From Moritella sp. PE36 (GTDB taxonomy: Bacteria; Pseudomonadota; Gammaproteobacteria; Enterobacterales; Moritellaceae): DNA of 64,000 nucleotides. Both the position numbers and the translations under genes were made by a program. The DNA lies in contig NZ_ABCQ01000001.1 in NCBI RefSeq assembly GCF_000170855.1, positions 186,001 through 250,000 of the forward strand, read 5' to 3'. Shown in pieces: positions 31,199 through 39,928 of the stretch. Under the pieces are notes generated by a model. The model worked only from the letters and a program-made list of their open reading frames with translations. It was not told where the DNA came from and did no database searches. How positions within the stretch are numbered: position 1 is the stretch's first letter; each line of letters opens with the position of its first letter.

Positions 31199-32590
31199 CT
31201 ACAGCTGCGCTAACCACCCCTTACTATAACCTTGATATTGCTTGGTCTGTAATAGCAGTAAATTATCTTTCGCTTGTGCTTTTTTACCTTGCTCAATCTG
31301 GCTTACGGCTAATAAAAAGCGCCATTTATCCGTCATCAATAAGGTCTTTTGATCTTTGTTTTCAACACGGCGATCCAACAACGCGATATAAGCTGATTCA
31401 GCTTCTGACCAACGCGCTTCTAAATACAATAACTGCGCTTGTTGTTGATCATGTTTGGCTAATTTGATGCCTGCGGATGTAGCCTGTGAAAAAACAGCCA
31501 ATGCCTTGCTGCGTTCACGCGCCATTAACCAGGCATTACTCAAGCCTTTAAAATAAGCTTGGTCTAGTAATAATAATTTATTCTCTGCACCTTCCAGATA
31601 CACCGCAGCAGCTAACCGAGGTTGTTGCTGTTGTAAATATAACGAGGCTAATACCCGATAACCTTGTGCGGTGAGTAAACCTTGATTACGAGTGATCGCC
31701 AGTGTCGATAACGCCGATTTATTCTGCTCTAAAGCCAGGTAGCTATACGCCAAACGTTCCCAATAATCTCTTGATTTTGGGAAATCGACCACGGCAATTG
31801 CAAGGTGTTTATTAAGCTGTTGATCCTGCTCCAAACGCTGTAATAACGCTAACAATAATTTAAGGTAAGATTCATTCTTTGGCACAAGTTTGTAAGCGCG
31901 TTTTGATGGCGCTAATGCAGCGGTTAACTTGTCTTGTAAATAATATGCTTGCGCTAATAACGCGGCATTACTGGCTTGTTGCGCATTGGTGATCTTATAA
32001 GTTTCACGTTGTTTAACATCAAGTTTGTCCACCAGCTTAAACCAAGCATTAAGGTGTTGAGTAACCAACGCCCATGACTTGATATTTGGGGTTTTATTAG
32101 CATCCGTTGATGAGGTTAACGATGCGGCTAGCTGCGCTGCCAACTGCTGGAATGTCAGTTGCTGCTCAAGCTCTAGCGACAAACTTAATAGCTGATTCAC
32201 TACTTGGTAACTTTGCTCATAACCTTGCAAAGAGTCCTGCTGACTTAGCAAGACTTGCAGATACAAATTACTCGCCAGCAATTGCCGTTCTGTCGAGTGT
32301 TCACGCTGCTGCTGGTAAAAGTCAGCGATGTTGTCAATCAAGATCTTATTCGATTCAGCCTTGGCTTTAAGTTGCTCATCGTCCTGTGCAGACAACTTCG
32401 CAAAAGCCGTTGTTAAGGTAACATAACGGCTATACACAGCGGCTGGTACTTGCTGCGCTTGTGCTGATGGCAAAGATAGCAGTATCGATAACAGCAGTCC
32501 CAGTAACAACAGTCCCGATAACCGTATTGAACCCAACACTGAGCCCGACAACAGTGATGAACTAGGCTGCTTGACGTTAATTAAGTTCAA
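31199..32590 (-). CDS. TPR-repeat protein of the TonB2 cluster
   Basis: A secreted or periplasmic protein of about 463 residues made of helical TPR-like repeats (for example AQAYYLQDKLTAALAPSKRAYKLVP and LASLYLQQQQPRLAAAVYLEGA). A long hydrophobic segment ending LLSLPSAQA near residue 43 is a signal peptide. No ATG fits: the ATG further upstream lies inside tonB. I chose TTG at 32590, which has GGAG 9 bases before it and overlaps the tonB stop by 14 bases; GTG at 32545 is another option. Last gene of the operon. In Vibrio and Shewanella a TPR protein takes this place in TonB2 loci, with an assumed role in the energy-transducing complex. Confidence 0.82.
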   Translation of the reverse strand: MNLINVKQPSSSLLSGSVLGSIRLSGLLLLGLLLSILLSLPSAQAQQVPAAVYSRYVTLTTAFAKLSAQDDEQLKAKAESNKILIDNIADFYQQQREHSTERQLLASNLYLQVLLSQQDSLQGYEQSYQVVNQLLSLSLELEQQLTFQQLAAQLAASLTSSTDANKTPNIKSWALVTQHLNAWFKLVDKLDVKQRETYKITNAQQASNAALLAQAYYLQDKLTAALAPSKRAYKLVPKNESYLKLLLALLQRLEQDQQLNKHLAIAVVDFPKSRDYWERLAYSYLALEQNKSALSTLAITRNQGLLTAQGYRVLASLYLQQQQPRLAAAVYLEGAENKLLLLDQAYFKGLSNAWLMARERSKALAVFSQATSAGIKLAKHDQQQAQLLYLEARWSEAESAYIALLDRRVENKDQKTLLMTDKWRFLLAVSQIEQGKKAQAKDNLLLLQTKQYQGYSKGWLAQL

Positions 32591-33281
32591 AGACCATTCT
32601 CCATTTTTTCCATACTTCCGTCCCTGCTGGGGCTTTTTCAAACTGCCAGCGACGCACTGATTTACGTGATACTTTGCCAAAGTAACCGCGGGGTTTTTCT
32701 TCGATAATGTTGATCTCTTCTGCACGGCCATCATCATTCACCAAGATATGTAATAACACATAACCTTCAATTTTCAGGCGTTTAGCTTTGTACGGATATT
32801 GCGGGTTGGTTTTGCGTAATACTTTGGCAAAACCAATCTCTGGCTCACCAACCGTCGCTTGTTCGACATTCGCTACCACCACAGGCGCAACGTCAACTTG
32901 CGGCTGAATATGACTGGTCACATCGACAAGTTGCGGTGAGACATCAAAGGTCGGCACCGACAATACAGGTAAGGTGATGCTGCTGTTTAAATTAATGTTC
33001 TGCACATCAAAACTCGGCTGCACCGGCTGCGGCAATGTCACCATTTCTTGTTGTGGTTTTGGCTCTGGGATCACCTCTAGCTCAGGGGTGATCTCCTGCT
33101 CTTCCACGCTCGAATCAGTGAACTGACGAAAATTTATCGAAATAGGATCCCGCACAGGGGCTTTATTACTGCCAATGGTTAGCGAATAAATTAATCCCGC
33201 TAGACTGATATTAATCAGCACTGCCAGCGTGAACGCCAGCAGCCAATAGCCCTTACTGCTTCGCTGTGGCGACTGCAACAT
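32577..33281 (-). CDS. tonB: TonB energy transducer
   Basis: A 234-residue TonB protein. The N-terminal membrane helix (GYWLLAFTLAVLINISLAGLIY) lacks the exact SxxxH layout of E. coli TonB but is placed alike. A proline- and glutamate-rich spacer (PELEVIPEPKPQQE) follows, and the C-terminal domain begins QYPYKAKRLKIEGYVLLHI and ends RKSVRRWQFEKAPAG. It passes energy from ExbB/ExbD to outer-membrane receptors for siderophores, heme or vitamin B12. It overlaps exbD by 29 bases. Short length and context suit the TonB2 type. Confidence 0.93.
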   Translation of the reverse strand: MLQSPQRSSKGYWLLAFTLAVLINISLAGLIYSLTIGSNKAPVRDPISINFRQFTDSSVEEQEITPELEVIPEPKPQQEMVTLPQPVQPSFDVQNINLNSSITLPVLSVPTFDVSPQLVDVTSHIQPQVDVAPVVVANVEQATVGEPEIGFAKVLRKTNPQYPYKAKRLKIEGYVLLHILVNDDGRAEEINIIEEKPRGYFGKVSRKSVRRWQFEKAPAGTEVWKKWRMVFELN

Positions 33282-33651
33282 TGTCCACCCCAGCTAATCT
33301 AACTTGATCTAATACTTCAATTAAACGCCCGGTATCAACGGTTCGATCGGCATTCAACATCACCGAAGTATGAGCACCACTTAAAGTTTTAACCCGGCTA
33401 CGCAATTTTCGAATATCAACCGGTTCACCTTCGATCCAAACACCGTTTTCAGCATCAATAGAGATCACTAAACTCACCGCCCCTTGCATATCGTTAGTCG
33501 CACCATCGGGACGTTGGATATCAATGGCATTCATCTTGTTAAACGATGCAGTCACTAAAAAGAAGATAAGTAAAATAAACACCATATCAATCATAGGTGT
33601 TAAATCGACAGTGAGCGCGTCACTGTTATTTCGACTAAATCGTGTTCTCAT
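33253..33651 (-). CDS. exbD: ExbD proton-channel subunit
   Basis: A 132-residue protein with one membrane helix, TPMIDMVFILLIFFLVTASF, carrying the essential aspartate near residue 22, and a C-terminal periplasmic domain with VMLNADRTVDTGRLIEVLD. It forms the proton-driven motor with ExbB. It abuts the second exbB gene (stop and start adjacent) and overlaps tonB. Confidence 0.95.
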   Translation of the reverse strand: MRTRFSRNNSDALTVDLTPMIDMVFILLIFFLVTASFNKMNAIDIQRPDGATNDMQGAVSLVISIDAENGVWIEGEPVDIRKLRSRVKTLSGAHTSVMLNADRTVDTGRLIEVLDQVRLAGVDNVAVATAKQ

Positions 33652-34158
33652 TTATATCCCTTTAACCACTAATTTTTGCGCCAAATCCAAGGTCAATAAA
33701 TTAGCGCGTTTGTTTAAGCTATGACAAAAGAATAACCCAGATGACCCCGTTACCAATCCGGCTAACGTGGTTAATAATGCTTGCGCAATACCACTGCTAA
33801 ATAACTCAGATACCCCGAGGCTGTCCGACAATACCGAGAAATTATCAATCATGCCATCAACCGTGCCCAGCAAGCCTAACAAGGGTAAAACACCGGTTAA
33901 GGTTTTAATAAAAATGAGCTTACGGGTGAGCTGGCTCTGTAATTCAGAAATAAAACCATCACGCACCGCGATCGCCAATAAATGTGATTGATCTTGCCAC
34001 TGTGCCCATTCAGCTTGGTAATGCTTAGACAGCAGTGGATATTGCAAAGCATACTGTAAATAACAGCGCGCAATCGTCCACCACATCACCACAGATAGCA
34101 GCATGATGACCCAGAAGATCAGCGATGCATTACCTAGGAACTCAAGAAACCCAGACAT
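33652..34158 (-). CDS. exbB: ExbB proton-channel subunit, TonB2 type
   Basis: A 168-residue MotA/TolQ/ExbB protein with three membrane segments. The conserved region is LTGVLPLLGLLGTVDGMIDNF followed by the third helix with SGIAQALLTTLAGLVTGSSGLFF. It is shorter than E. coli ExbB (244), as is usual for ExbB2 of Vibrio. It is immediately downstream of a long ExbB-like gene (no gap), so this locus codes for two ExbB paralogues. Confidence 0.93.
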   Translation of the reverse strand: MSGFLEFLGNASLIFWVIMLLSVVMWWTIARCYLQYALQYPLLSKHYQAEWAQWQDQSHLLAIAVRDGFISELQSQLTRKLIFIKTLTGVLPLLGLLGTVDGMIDNFSVLSDSLGVSELFSSGIAQALLTTLAGLVTGSSGLFFCHSLNKRANLLTLDLAQKLVVKGI

Positions 34159-35601
34159 TTATACGTTACCTGCCACTTGCTGTTGATCCACAGCAGTTGG
34201 TGCTGACGGTCCATCATTCACACATAGGTTCAAACGCTGTTGACGTTGTGCTAATAGACCGGCACTTTGATGCTCGATCACATGCACGATACTGTCACTT
34301 TTGCTGGTTAATAAGCTGTGTAATAACATCAATGGCACTGCGGCAATCAAACCAAATTTAGTCGTTAATAACGCTTTTGAAATACCGCTGGATAATACTT
34401 GCGGATCACTGTTGCCGTAAGCAGTGATCGCTTGGAATGTTTCAATCATCCCCGCTACCGTACCTAATAACCCCAGCATTGGTGCAATAGTCGCCAGTAC
34501 CGCTATCGAGCCCAATCCTTTACGACATTCTGGTAATTCCGCCAAAATTGCTTCGTCGAGAAAACGCGCTAATTCGTCCGCGTTACTGTTTTCATGACGG
34601 TCAGCGACACCAATAATACGACCGAGTGAGTTATCGGTTAAGGTATTTAATTGCTGTTTTTGTACTTTAATCTTCTTCGCTTCACGGCCTAATACCCACA
34701 AGCGGAATAAACCAATACCCATGCCGATAACACCTACCGCGACAATAACGCCACCGACAATACCCGCGTCAGAAAATACCTGCCACCAAGCTTTAGCCTC
34801 TGTTGCACGTTTAAGTAATGCACCCGCAGAAGGATCGATTAAGGTACTGACAAAGCCGTCTTGTGGCTGTGAGAATCCGGCAATGCGGGCGCTGATATCC
34901 GCCGAATTTGACGGTAATAACTGATAGCTTTCACTCGCGGGTTGATACAGCAAAGGTCCTTGCGCAGTAAAGGCGGTAAAGCCTGCAATTTGGGTCACAG
35001 CTAAAGTCTCTTTACTGCCATCTGCCATCGTGACTGGAATATCTGTGGTAGTGACTTTACTGCTTGCCACCATTTGCTGAGTAAACAATAACCATAAGTT
35101 TTTAATCGCACCAAGATCCGGTTCATAATTCGCTTCACTGTAAGGTGACAATTGCGTTGCACGTCCAGATAGCATGGCACTTAATGGGCTTTTATTTAAT
35201 TGCCCGCGTAGATCCTGACTGGCACCGCGGAATTCACTGAACACTTTATCCAAATCGGATTTTTCACTGTTGGCGAGTTTTTGCTTGGCTAAGATCAGTT
35301 TATTGTTGGCAGCAATCGAATCTTGCAACTGGGTCATTTTTTGCTGCAAGGCTTGGTTACGTTGTGCTTGTTTGGCCAAATTAGCTTTTTGGCTGACGAG
35401 ATTAGCTTTAAATCGGCTTAATGCGCCATTGTCTATCTTGGTTTCTGCGACATTACTTTGTTGCACTTGCTTTAATAGCTCATCTAATGGCGTCGCATTA
35501 GCGTTAAACATCAATAAGCTAGTAGCAATGATAATCACGGCGTTGCAACGTATAGCCAGCGTTTTGAGCGTAGGTGATATGTTAAATAGAGGGTTAGTCA
35601 T
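34159..35601 (-). CDS. ttpC: TtpC-like long MotA/TolQ/ExbB protein
   Basis: A 480-residue protein. A signal peptide or membrane anchor (residues 15-36, ending FNANATPLDELL) leads to a coiled-coil periplasmic region (about 40-110) and a further periplasmic domain. The C-terminal 200 residues are an ExbB-like membrane domain with VLATIAPMLGLLGTVAGMIETF and SKALLTTKFGLIAAVPLML. This is the layout of TtpC, a fourth component required by TonB2 systems in Vibrio. It overlaps the DUF3450 gene by one base and the next gene starts directly after it. Confidence 0.88.
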   Translation of the reverse strand: MTNPLFNISPTLKTLAIRCNAVIIIATSLLMFNANATPLDELLKQVQQSNVAETKIDNGALSRFKANLVSQKANLAKQAQRNQALQQKMTQLQDSIAANNKLILAKQKLANSEKSDLDKVFSEFRGASQDLRGQLNKSPLSAMLSGRATQLSPYSEANYEPDLGAIKNLWLLFTQQMVASSKVTTTDIPVTMADGSKETLAVTQIAGFTAFTAQGPLLYQPASESYQLLPSNSADISARIAGFSQPQDGFVSTLIDPSAGALLKRATEAKAWWQVFSDAGIVGGVIVAVGVIGMGIGLFRLWVLGREAKKIKVQKQQLNTLTDNSLGRIIGVADRHENSNADELARFLDEAILAELPECRKGLGSIAVLATIAPMLGLLGTVAGMIETFQAITAYGNSDPQVLSSGISKALLTTKFGLIAAVPLMLLHSLLTSKSDSIVHVIEHQSAGLLAQRQQRLNLCVNDGPSAPTAVDQQQVAGNV

Positions 35602-36395
35602 TATCGCGCCTCCTGCGGTTGCGTGGTTGAAACAGCATGCGCAGCTTCTAACAAAGGTAATGCGAGTAAGGTCGGTACGGTTTTATTATCCGCCACCTCA
35701 TAGGCTTGTTTCACTTTCGGCAACCAAGTTGCCGGTAAGTCTAACCAAGTGCGGCTACTGTTATCCCAATAACCAGCCTGGTTATGATCTGGCGTCAGAT
35801 AATACAACGCCACCCGACCAACACGAACAAGTTGTACGGTTTTGTCGGTATCGCTTAAGGGTAATTGTGCTTGCCATGTTTCGATGGTGTCGCCATATTC
35901 AGTTTCAATTTGATAGGCTTCTAAGATACGGCGGTATTTATCTGCAACACTGATATTAGGATTATCTAACAAGCGATTGAGCTCCGCTAAACGCAGTTGG
36001 CGTTCTTGCCATAAGAAAGGGATATCTTGTTCGACAAACAACGTCAGTACTTGCACCATTTGTTGCATTAACGGCGTCAGCTCCATCCGCGTTTCACGGA
36101 CGTTGGCCATGTTTTTTTCTAAACTAATTAATAACTGCTGCTGTTGCGCTACCTGCTTTTCAAGTTGGCTGGTATACGTGGTAAGCACCGCATTTTCACG
36201 TAATAAGGCCCGATACTCAGCCACCGTTTCACTGGTTTTTTCATCTAATTCTGCAATGTTGTTTTGAGTACGTTGCGCTTGCGCCTGTGATTGCTGCTTA
36301 CTGCCGATAATATTATCAAGCTCGCTCGTCGCTTGAACAGGCATGATTAACGAGCCTGCAAGTAACCCGATAGACCAAATTGCTGAATAGTTCAT
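35601..36395 (-). CDS. DUF3450 coiled-coil protein, first gene of the TonB2 operon
   Basis: A 264-residue secreted protein: signal peptide ending MPVQATSELD near residue 24, then a long coiled coil (residues 30-110), a helical middle (LRLAELNRLLDNPNISVADKYRRILEAYQIE) and a C-terminal strand region with VGRVALYYLTPD. DUF3450 proteins are found with ExbB/TonB clusters of Vibrio, Shewanella and others, presumably as periplasmic parts of the complex; biochemical function is unknown. A Fur-overlapped promoter lies about 95 bases upstream. Confidence 0.85.
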   Translation of the reverse strand: MNYSAIWSIGLLAGSLIMPVQATSELDNIIGSKQQSQAQAQRTQNNIAELDEKTSETVAEYRALLRENAVLTTYTSQLEKQVAQQQQLLISLEKNMANVRETRMELTPLMQQMVQVLTLFVEQDIPFLWQERQLRLAELNRLLDNPNISVADKYRRILEAYQIETEYGDTIETWQAQLPLSDTDKTVQLVRVGRVALYYLTPDHNQAGYWDNSSRTWLDLPATWLPKVKQAYEVADNKTVPTLLALPLLEAAHAVSTTQPQEAR

Positions 36396-36483
36396 GTTCT
36401 TCCACTGTTTATGCCGTGATAATTAAATATGGTGATTAAATGTGATGTTCTGGGTTAACGATTACATCATCCGCCAAGCTAAA

Positions 36484-36520
36484 TGAGAATCATTGTATTT
36501 AAGCTAAGCGTATTTAGCAA
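36484..36520 (-). promoter_or_regulatory. TonB2 operon promoter overlapped by a Fur box
   Basis: On the minus strand TTGCTA (36515-36520), a 17-base spacer and TACAAT (36492-36497) make a good sigma-70 promoter. TGAGAATCATTGTAT at 36484-36498, read on the plus strand, matches most of the Fur core TGATAATNATTATCA and covers the -10. Iron-bound Fur would block this promoter, consistent with iron-regulated TonB genes. The same site is about 85 bases before yheU. Confidence 0.75.
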
Positions 36521-36583
36521 TGAAATCAAAAAAATATGTTAATATTGTACCCATTATTGGTAAACACACTGCAGAGCGCAATT

Positions 36584-36811
36584 ATGATCATTCCCTATAA
36601 GCAACTCGATAACGATACACTAAATACCCTAATAGAACACTTCGTGTTACGAGAAGGCACTGATTATGGCACTCTAGATATGTCGATGTCAGAAAAAGTA
36701 TGTCAGGTAATCAAACAACTTGAATGTGGTGATGTGGTTATCGTTTACTCAGAATTACATGACAGTGTGAACATCCTGCCAAAGAGCGAAGTTCTTAAAA
36801 ACCCACAATAA
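36584..36811 (+). CDS. yheU: YheU family protein
   Basis: A 75-residue protein beginning MIIPYKQLDNDTLNTLIEHF and containing FVLREGTDYG, both typical of YheU (UPF0270, about 72 residues). Function unknown. A start 16 codons upstream is open but the family begins at this methionine. yheU-prkB order is the same as in E. coli next to yheS-yheT; here the TonB cluster and other genes separate it from yheS. Confidence 0.92.
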   Translation: MIIPYKQLDNDTLNTLIEHFVLREGTDYGTLDMSMSEKVCQVIKQLECGDVVIVYSELHDSVNILPKSEVLKNPQ

Positions 36812-36896
36812 TCGTGCACATTTTATACTTGATCTCCGTTCATTTAACTCGTATAACATAGCACCACTCCTTTAACTCAACTAGTTGGTCGATCAA

Positions 36897-37766
36897 ATGT
36901 CAGCAAAACATCCTATTATTGCTGTGACAGGTTCATCAGGCGCCGGTACTTCTACCACTAGCTTGGCCTTTGCACACATGTTCCAGCAAGAAAACATCAA
37001 AGCGTCTTTTATCGAAGGCGACAGTTTTCATCGTTATACCCGTCCCGAAATGGACGTGGCGATCCGCAAAGCCCGTGAACAAGGTCGACATATCAGCTAT
37101 TTTGGCCCTGAAGCCAATGATTTTGAGTTACTGGAAAATTTCTTTCAAGACTATGGCCGTGATGGCAGCGGTAAATACCGTCGTTACCTACACTCGTTTG
37201 ACGAAGCCGTACCGTATAACTTAATGCCGGGTACCTTTACCCCTTGGCAAGATATCGATGCGGGTACTGATCTTTTGTTTTATGAAGGTCTACACGGCGG
37301 TGTCGCAACCAAAGATAATAACGTAGCGAAACATGTTGATCTGCTGATTGGCATGGTGCCAATCGTCAACTTAGAATGGATCCAAAAGTTAGTCCGTGAC
37401 ACAGAAGACCGTGGTCACTCTCGTGAAGCGGTAACAGATTCGATCGTCCGTTCAATGGATGATTACATTAACTTTATTACCCCACAGTTTTCACGTACCC
37501 ACATTAACTTTCAGCGCGTACCGTTAGTCGATACCTCGAATCCATTTAGTGCGACAGCGATCCCAACGTTAGATGAAAGTTTGGTGGTGATCCGTTTCCA
37601 AAGCGTGAAAAATATAGATTTCCCTTATTTGCTAACCATGATCGATGGCTCGTTTATTTCTGGTATCAATACCTTGGTTGTACCTGGCGGAAAAATGGCA
37701 CTGGCGATGGAGCTTATCTGTGCGCCGCTTATTCGTCAGTTATTAGTCGAAGGCAAGATTAGCTAA
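36897..37766 (+). CDS. prkB: Phosphoribulokinase-family protein PrkB
   Basis: A 289-residue P-loop kinase, the same length as E. coli PrkB. Walker A is VTGSSGAGTSTTS near residues 9-21; further family segments are FIEGDSFHRYTRPEMD, GPEANDFELLE and LFYEGLHGGV. The product is a phosphoribulokinase homologue in organisms without a Calvin cycle, so the true substrate is unknown. The ATG at 36897 fits the family start (MSAKHPIIAVTGSSG); a TTG four codons earlier is less likely. Follows yheU by 85 bases. Confidence 0.93.
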   Translation: MSAKHPIIAVTGSSGAGTSTTSLAFAHMFQQENIKASFIEGDSFHRYTRPEMDVAIRKAREQGRHISYFGPEANDFELLENFFQDYGRDGSGKYRRYLHSFDEAVPYNLMPGTFTPWQDIDAGTDLLFYEGLHGGVATKDNNVAKHVDLLIGMVPIVNLEWIQKLVRDTEDRGHSREAVTDSIVRSMDDYINFITPQFSRTHINFQRVPLVDTSNPFSATAIPTLDESLVVIRFQSVKNIDFPYLLTMIDGSFISGINTLVVPGGKMALAMELICAPLIRQLLVEGKIS

Positions 37767-37800
37767 CGAATAGTGAGTTAACGACTCAGTTTATAGATAC

Positions 37801-37836
37801 AAAAAGGGAGAGGCTGACTAACAGCATCTCCCTTTT
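37801..37836. terminator. Bidirectional terminator between prkB and the LysO-like gene
   Basis: AAAAGGGAGA and TCTCCCTTTT pair around a 15-base loop, giving A/T runs on both sides. Confidence 0.88.
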
Positions 37837-37866
37837 GCTTATCTAAACATCATGATTTATAAAAAA

Positions 37867-38766
37867 TCATAGCGCCAAGAACAAACTGATAAATAACGGT
37901 GACGCTAGGCTTAAAATAAAGCCACTGACAATCGCCAACGGTACATAACCATTACCACCGGATTTCTGGATCATCGGTAATGTAAAGTCCATGGCCGTCG
38001 CGCCAGCATAACCAATCGCGGTGGATGGGTATAAGCGGATCAATGATGGAATAATCAGAATAGCCACCAGCTCGCGGCCTAAATCAATAATAAACGCCGC
38101 GCCACCAAATACCGGTGATAAACCATCGGTAATTAAGATGCCTGATAACGAATACCAACCAAACCCAGACGCCAGCGCCAGACCATTGCTTAACGGTATA
38201 TCAAGTAACAAGGCGGCAACCAACCCGCCAATCCAAGAACTCGTCATCATTACTAGCGCTATCTTAATGCCCCAGCTATTGAGTAATATTTCCCGTAACT
38301 GCATGCCACTGTTCCGTAACTGGCAACCAATAAACAGCAGTAATAATACCAACGCACCTTCACTGATAGTATCAATATCAATCAGCTCTGGCGAAATGAA
38401 CAGACCAGTAATAAAGCCAGCGGCAATCACAAAGATTAACTGTATTGACTCTAAAATAAGATGCCATTTACTCAATGACTCACCTTCACCTTCGACTATT
38501 TTTGATAAACGTTTATCCAGTCCCCATAAGGCAAGCAAGTTAGCGGCAGACACACAAGCCAACACCGTAAAACTGTATAAGCCGATGTTCTGAATATTTT
38601 GAGCAAGGTTGTCCAGATGTGACAAGCTAATGCCCATTAAGAATAAGATCACGTACACCATTTTACTGGTGGCGACGTTGACCCAATGAATATGTTTCTG
38701 CTGCTTTAGCGCAATAAGGTAACCTAATACCAGAGGTACAATTACAATCAAAAATCCTGAATACAT
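37867..38766 (-). CDS. lysO: LysO-like lysine exporter (DUF340)
   Basis: A 299-residue membrane protein with about eight hydrophobic segments. Family marks are KMVYVILFLMGISLSHLDN near the N-terminus, SGFGWYSLSGILITD and GATAMDFTLPMIQKSGGNGYVPLAI towards the end. E. coli LysO (YbjE, 299 residues) exports L-lysine and thialysine. The gene lies 21 bases downstream of the siroheme synthase gene on the same strand; no metabolic link is obvious. No lysine riboswitch was seen near it. Confidence 0.88.
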   Translation of the reverse strand: MYSGFLIVIVPLVLGYLIALKQQKHIHWVNVATSKMVYVILFLMGISLSHLDNLAQNIQNIGLYSFTVLACVSAANLLALWGLDKRLSKIVEGEGESLSKWHLILESIQLIFVIAAGFITGLFISPELIDIDTISEGALVLLLLFIGCQLRNSGMQLREILLNSWGIKIALVMMTSSWIGGLVAALLLDIPLSNGLALASGFGWYSLSGILITDGLSPVFGGAAFIIDLGRELVAILIIPSLIRLYPSTAIGYAGATAMDFTLPMIQKSGGNGYVPLAIVSGFILSLASPLFISLFLAL

Positions 38767-38787
38767 CTAACGTTAGTCCTACAATGA

Positions 38788-39732
38788 TTAAGCGACGACA
38801 CTTATCGCGTCAAGCGTATTAGTGAGTGTCTCAAACTGTGCAGTGCTATTAATCAATACACATACACGATCACCTTGCTGCTTACGCATTTGTGCTTGCG
38901 TAGAAAAATCAGCACTTAATAGCGGATAACGCTCGGCATCACGGCGACATAATTCAACAAAATCGGCGATACGTTCATTACAGTCATCACCGTCTTCAAC
39001 GTATAAGATCACATCAGCTTGTTGCATTAAACGTAAGGATCTTAGTCGTAACAGGTCTGTTTCGTCAGGTAATTTAATTAAATAAATATCACCGTCAACA
39101 TCGCCATGTGGTGTCGTTAATTGCAGGTCAAACTCTTGTTGCAATTGTTCTTTGTCGGTTGCTAGGCTCACCGCTTTAGAACTGAAGAAACGCTCCCAAA
39201 AACGACGTCGCTCTGTCACGCTACTAAATTGTTGTTTTACCCGCTCACGTTGTTCACCCGCAAAGGCACCGAGTGCTCCCAGCGTTTCGGGTAACAAAGC
39301 TTCGAGTTTTTCACGTAAATAACGGATCAATACCGGCGACAAACCACCACTGGATATCGCGATTTGTAATGGTGAACGATCGATAATAGAAGGGGTGATA
39401 AATTCACACAGTTCAGGTTGATCTGCAACATTGACTAATAAGTTACGTTCGCAGCAGTCTTGCCATACTTGTTTATTAAGCAGGGTATTGTCAGTGGTCA
39501 CCCATACCATCACGTAATCACCAAGGTAATCGCGATGATAACCGTCGATGATCGCCGTAATTTTGGCATCATCACGATAACGTTGCAGCGTATCATTTAA
39601 ACGCGGAGATAAAACCGTCACCTTGGCACCCGCACTCAATAACAAGTCAACTTTTCGACTTGCCACTTCACCGCCACCGACTACCAGCACGCTTTTATCA
39701 TTTACATCCATAAAAATTGGCAAATACTGCAT
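38788..39732 (-). CDS. Siroheme synthase, precorrin-2 dehydrogenase/ferrochelatase part
   Basis: A 314-residue protein corresponding to the N-terminal two thirds of CysG: NAD-binding motif VLVVGGGEVASRKVDLLL (residues 15-32), the ISSGGLSPVLIRYLREKLEALLP segment, and a dimerisation domain. The C-terminal methyltransferase domain of E. coli CysG (457 residues in total) is not complete; the last 100 residues look like a short derived remnant (GDVDGDIYLIKLPDETDLL). It makes siroheme, the cofactor of sulfite and nitrite reductases, from precorrin-2, and would need a separate SUMT. I chose the internal start MQYLPIFMDVNDKSV, as in the family. Confidence 0.85.
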   Translation of the reverse strand: MQYLPIFMDVNDKSVLVVGGGEVASRKVDLLLSAGAKVTVLSPRLNDTLQRYRDDAKITAIIDGYHRDYLGDYVMVWVTTDNTLLNKQVWQDCCERNLLVNVADQPELCEFITPSIIDRSPLQIAISSGGLSPVLIRYLREKLEALLPETLGALGAFAGEQRERVKQQFSSVTERRRFWERFFSSKAVSLATDKEQLQQEFDLQLTTPHGDVDGDIYLIKLPDETDLLRLRSLRLMQQADVILYVEDGDDCNERIADFVELCRRDAERYPLLSADFSTQAQMRKQQGDRVCVLINSTAQFETLTNTLDAISVVA

Positions 39733-39928
39733 GTTACATCCATTTAAAAGTGCATAAACAGCGCTTAGTATACGGCGCAAGCTGCTGATAGTCATCAACA
39801 TCACGACTATAGAAAATAATTAATTTAGTGGCATAGAAAATGCTTGTATTGGAATCTAAGAGGAATTACAGAAATAATGTCCCCCGTCAGACAATTTTTT
39901 GACAGCAGTTATTAGTAGAGGCTTTATC

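Noticed and set aside
35270-35953. A 227-residue plus-strand frame across the ttpC/DUF3450 border
   Set aside because: Antisense to two well-supported overlapping genes; Cys/Leu-rich composition typical of a shadow frame.
38021-38593. A 190-residue frame antisense to the LysO-like gene
   Set aside because: Shadow of a membrane protein gene; no start signal or family.
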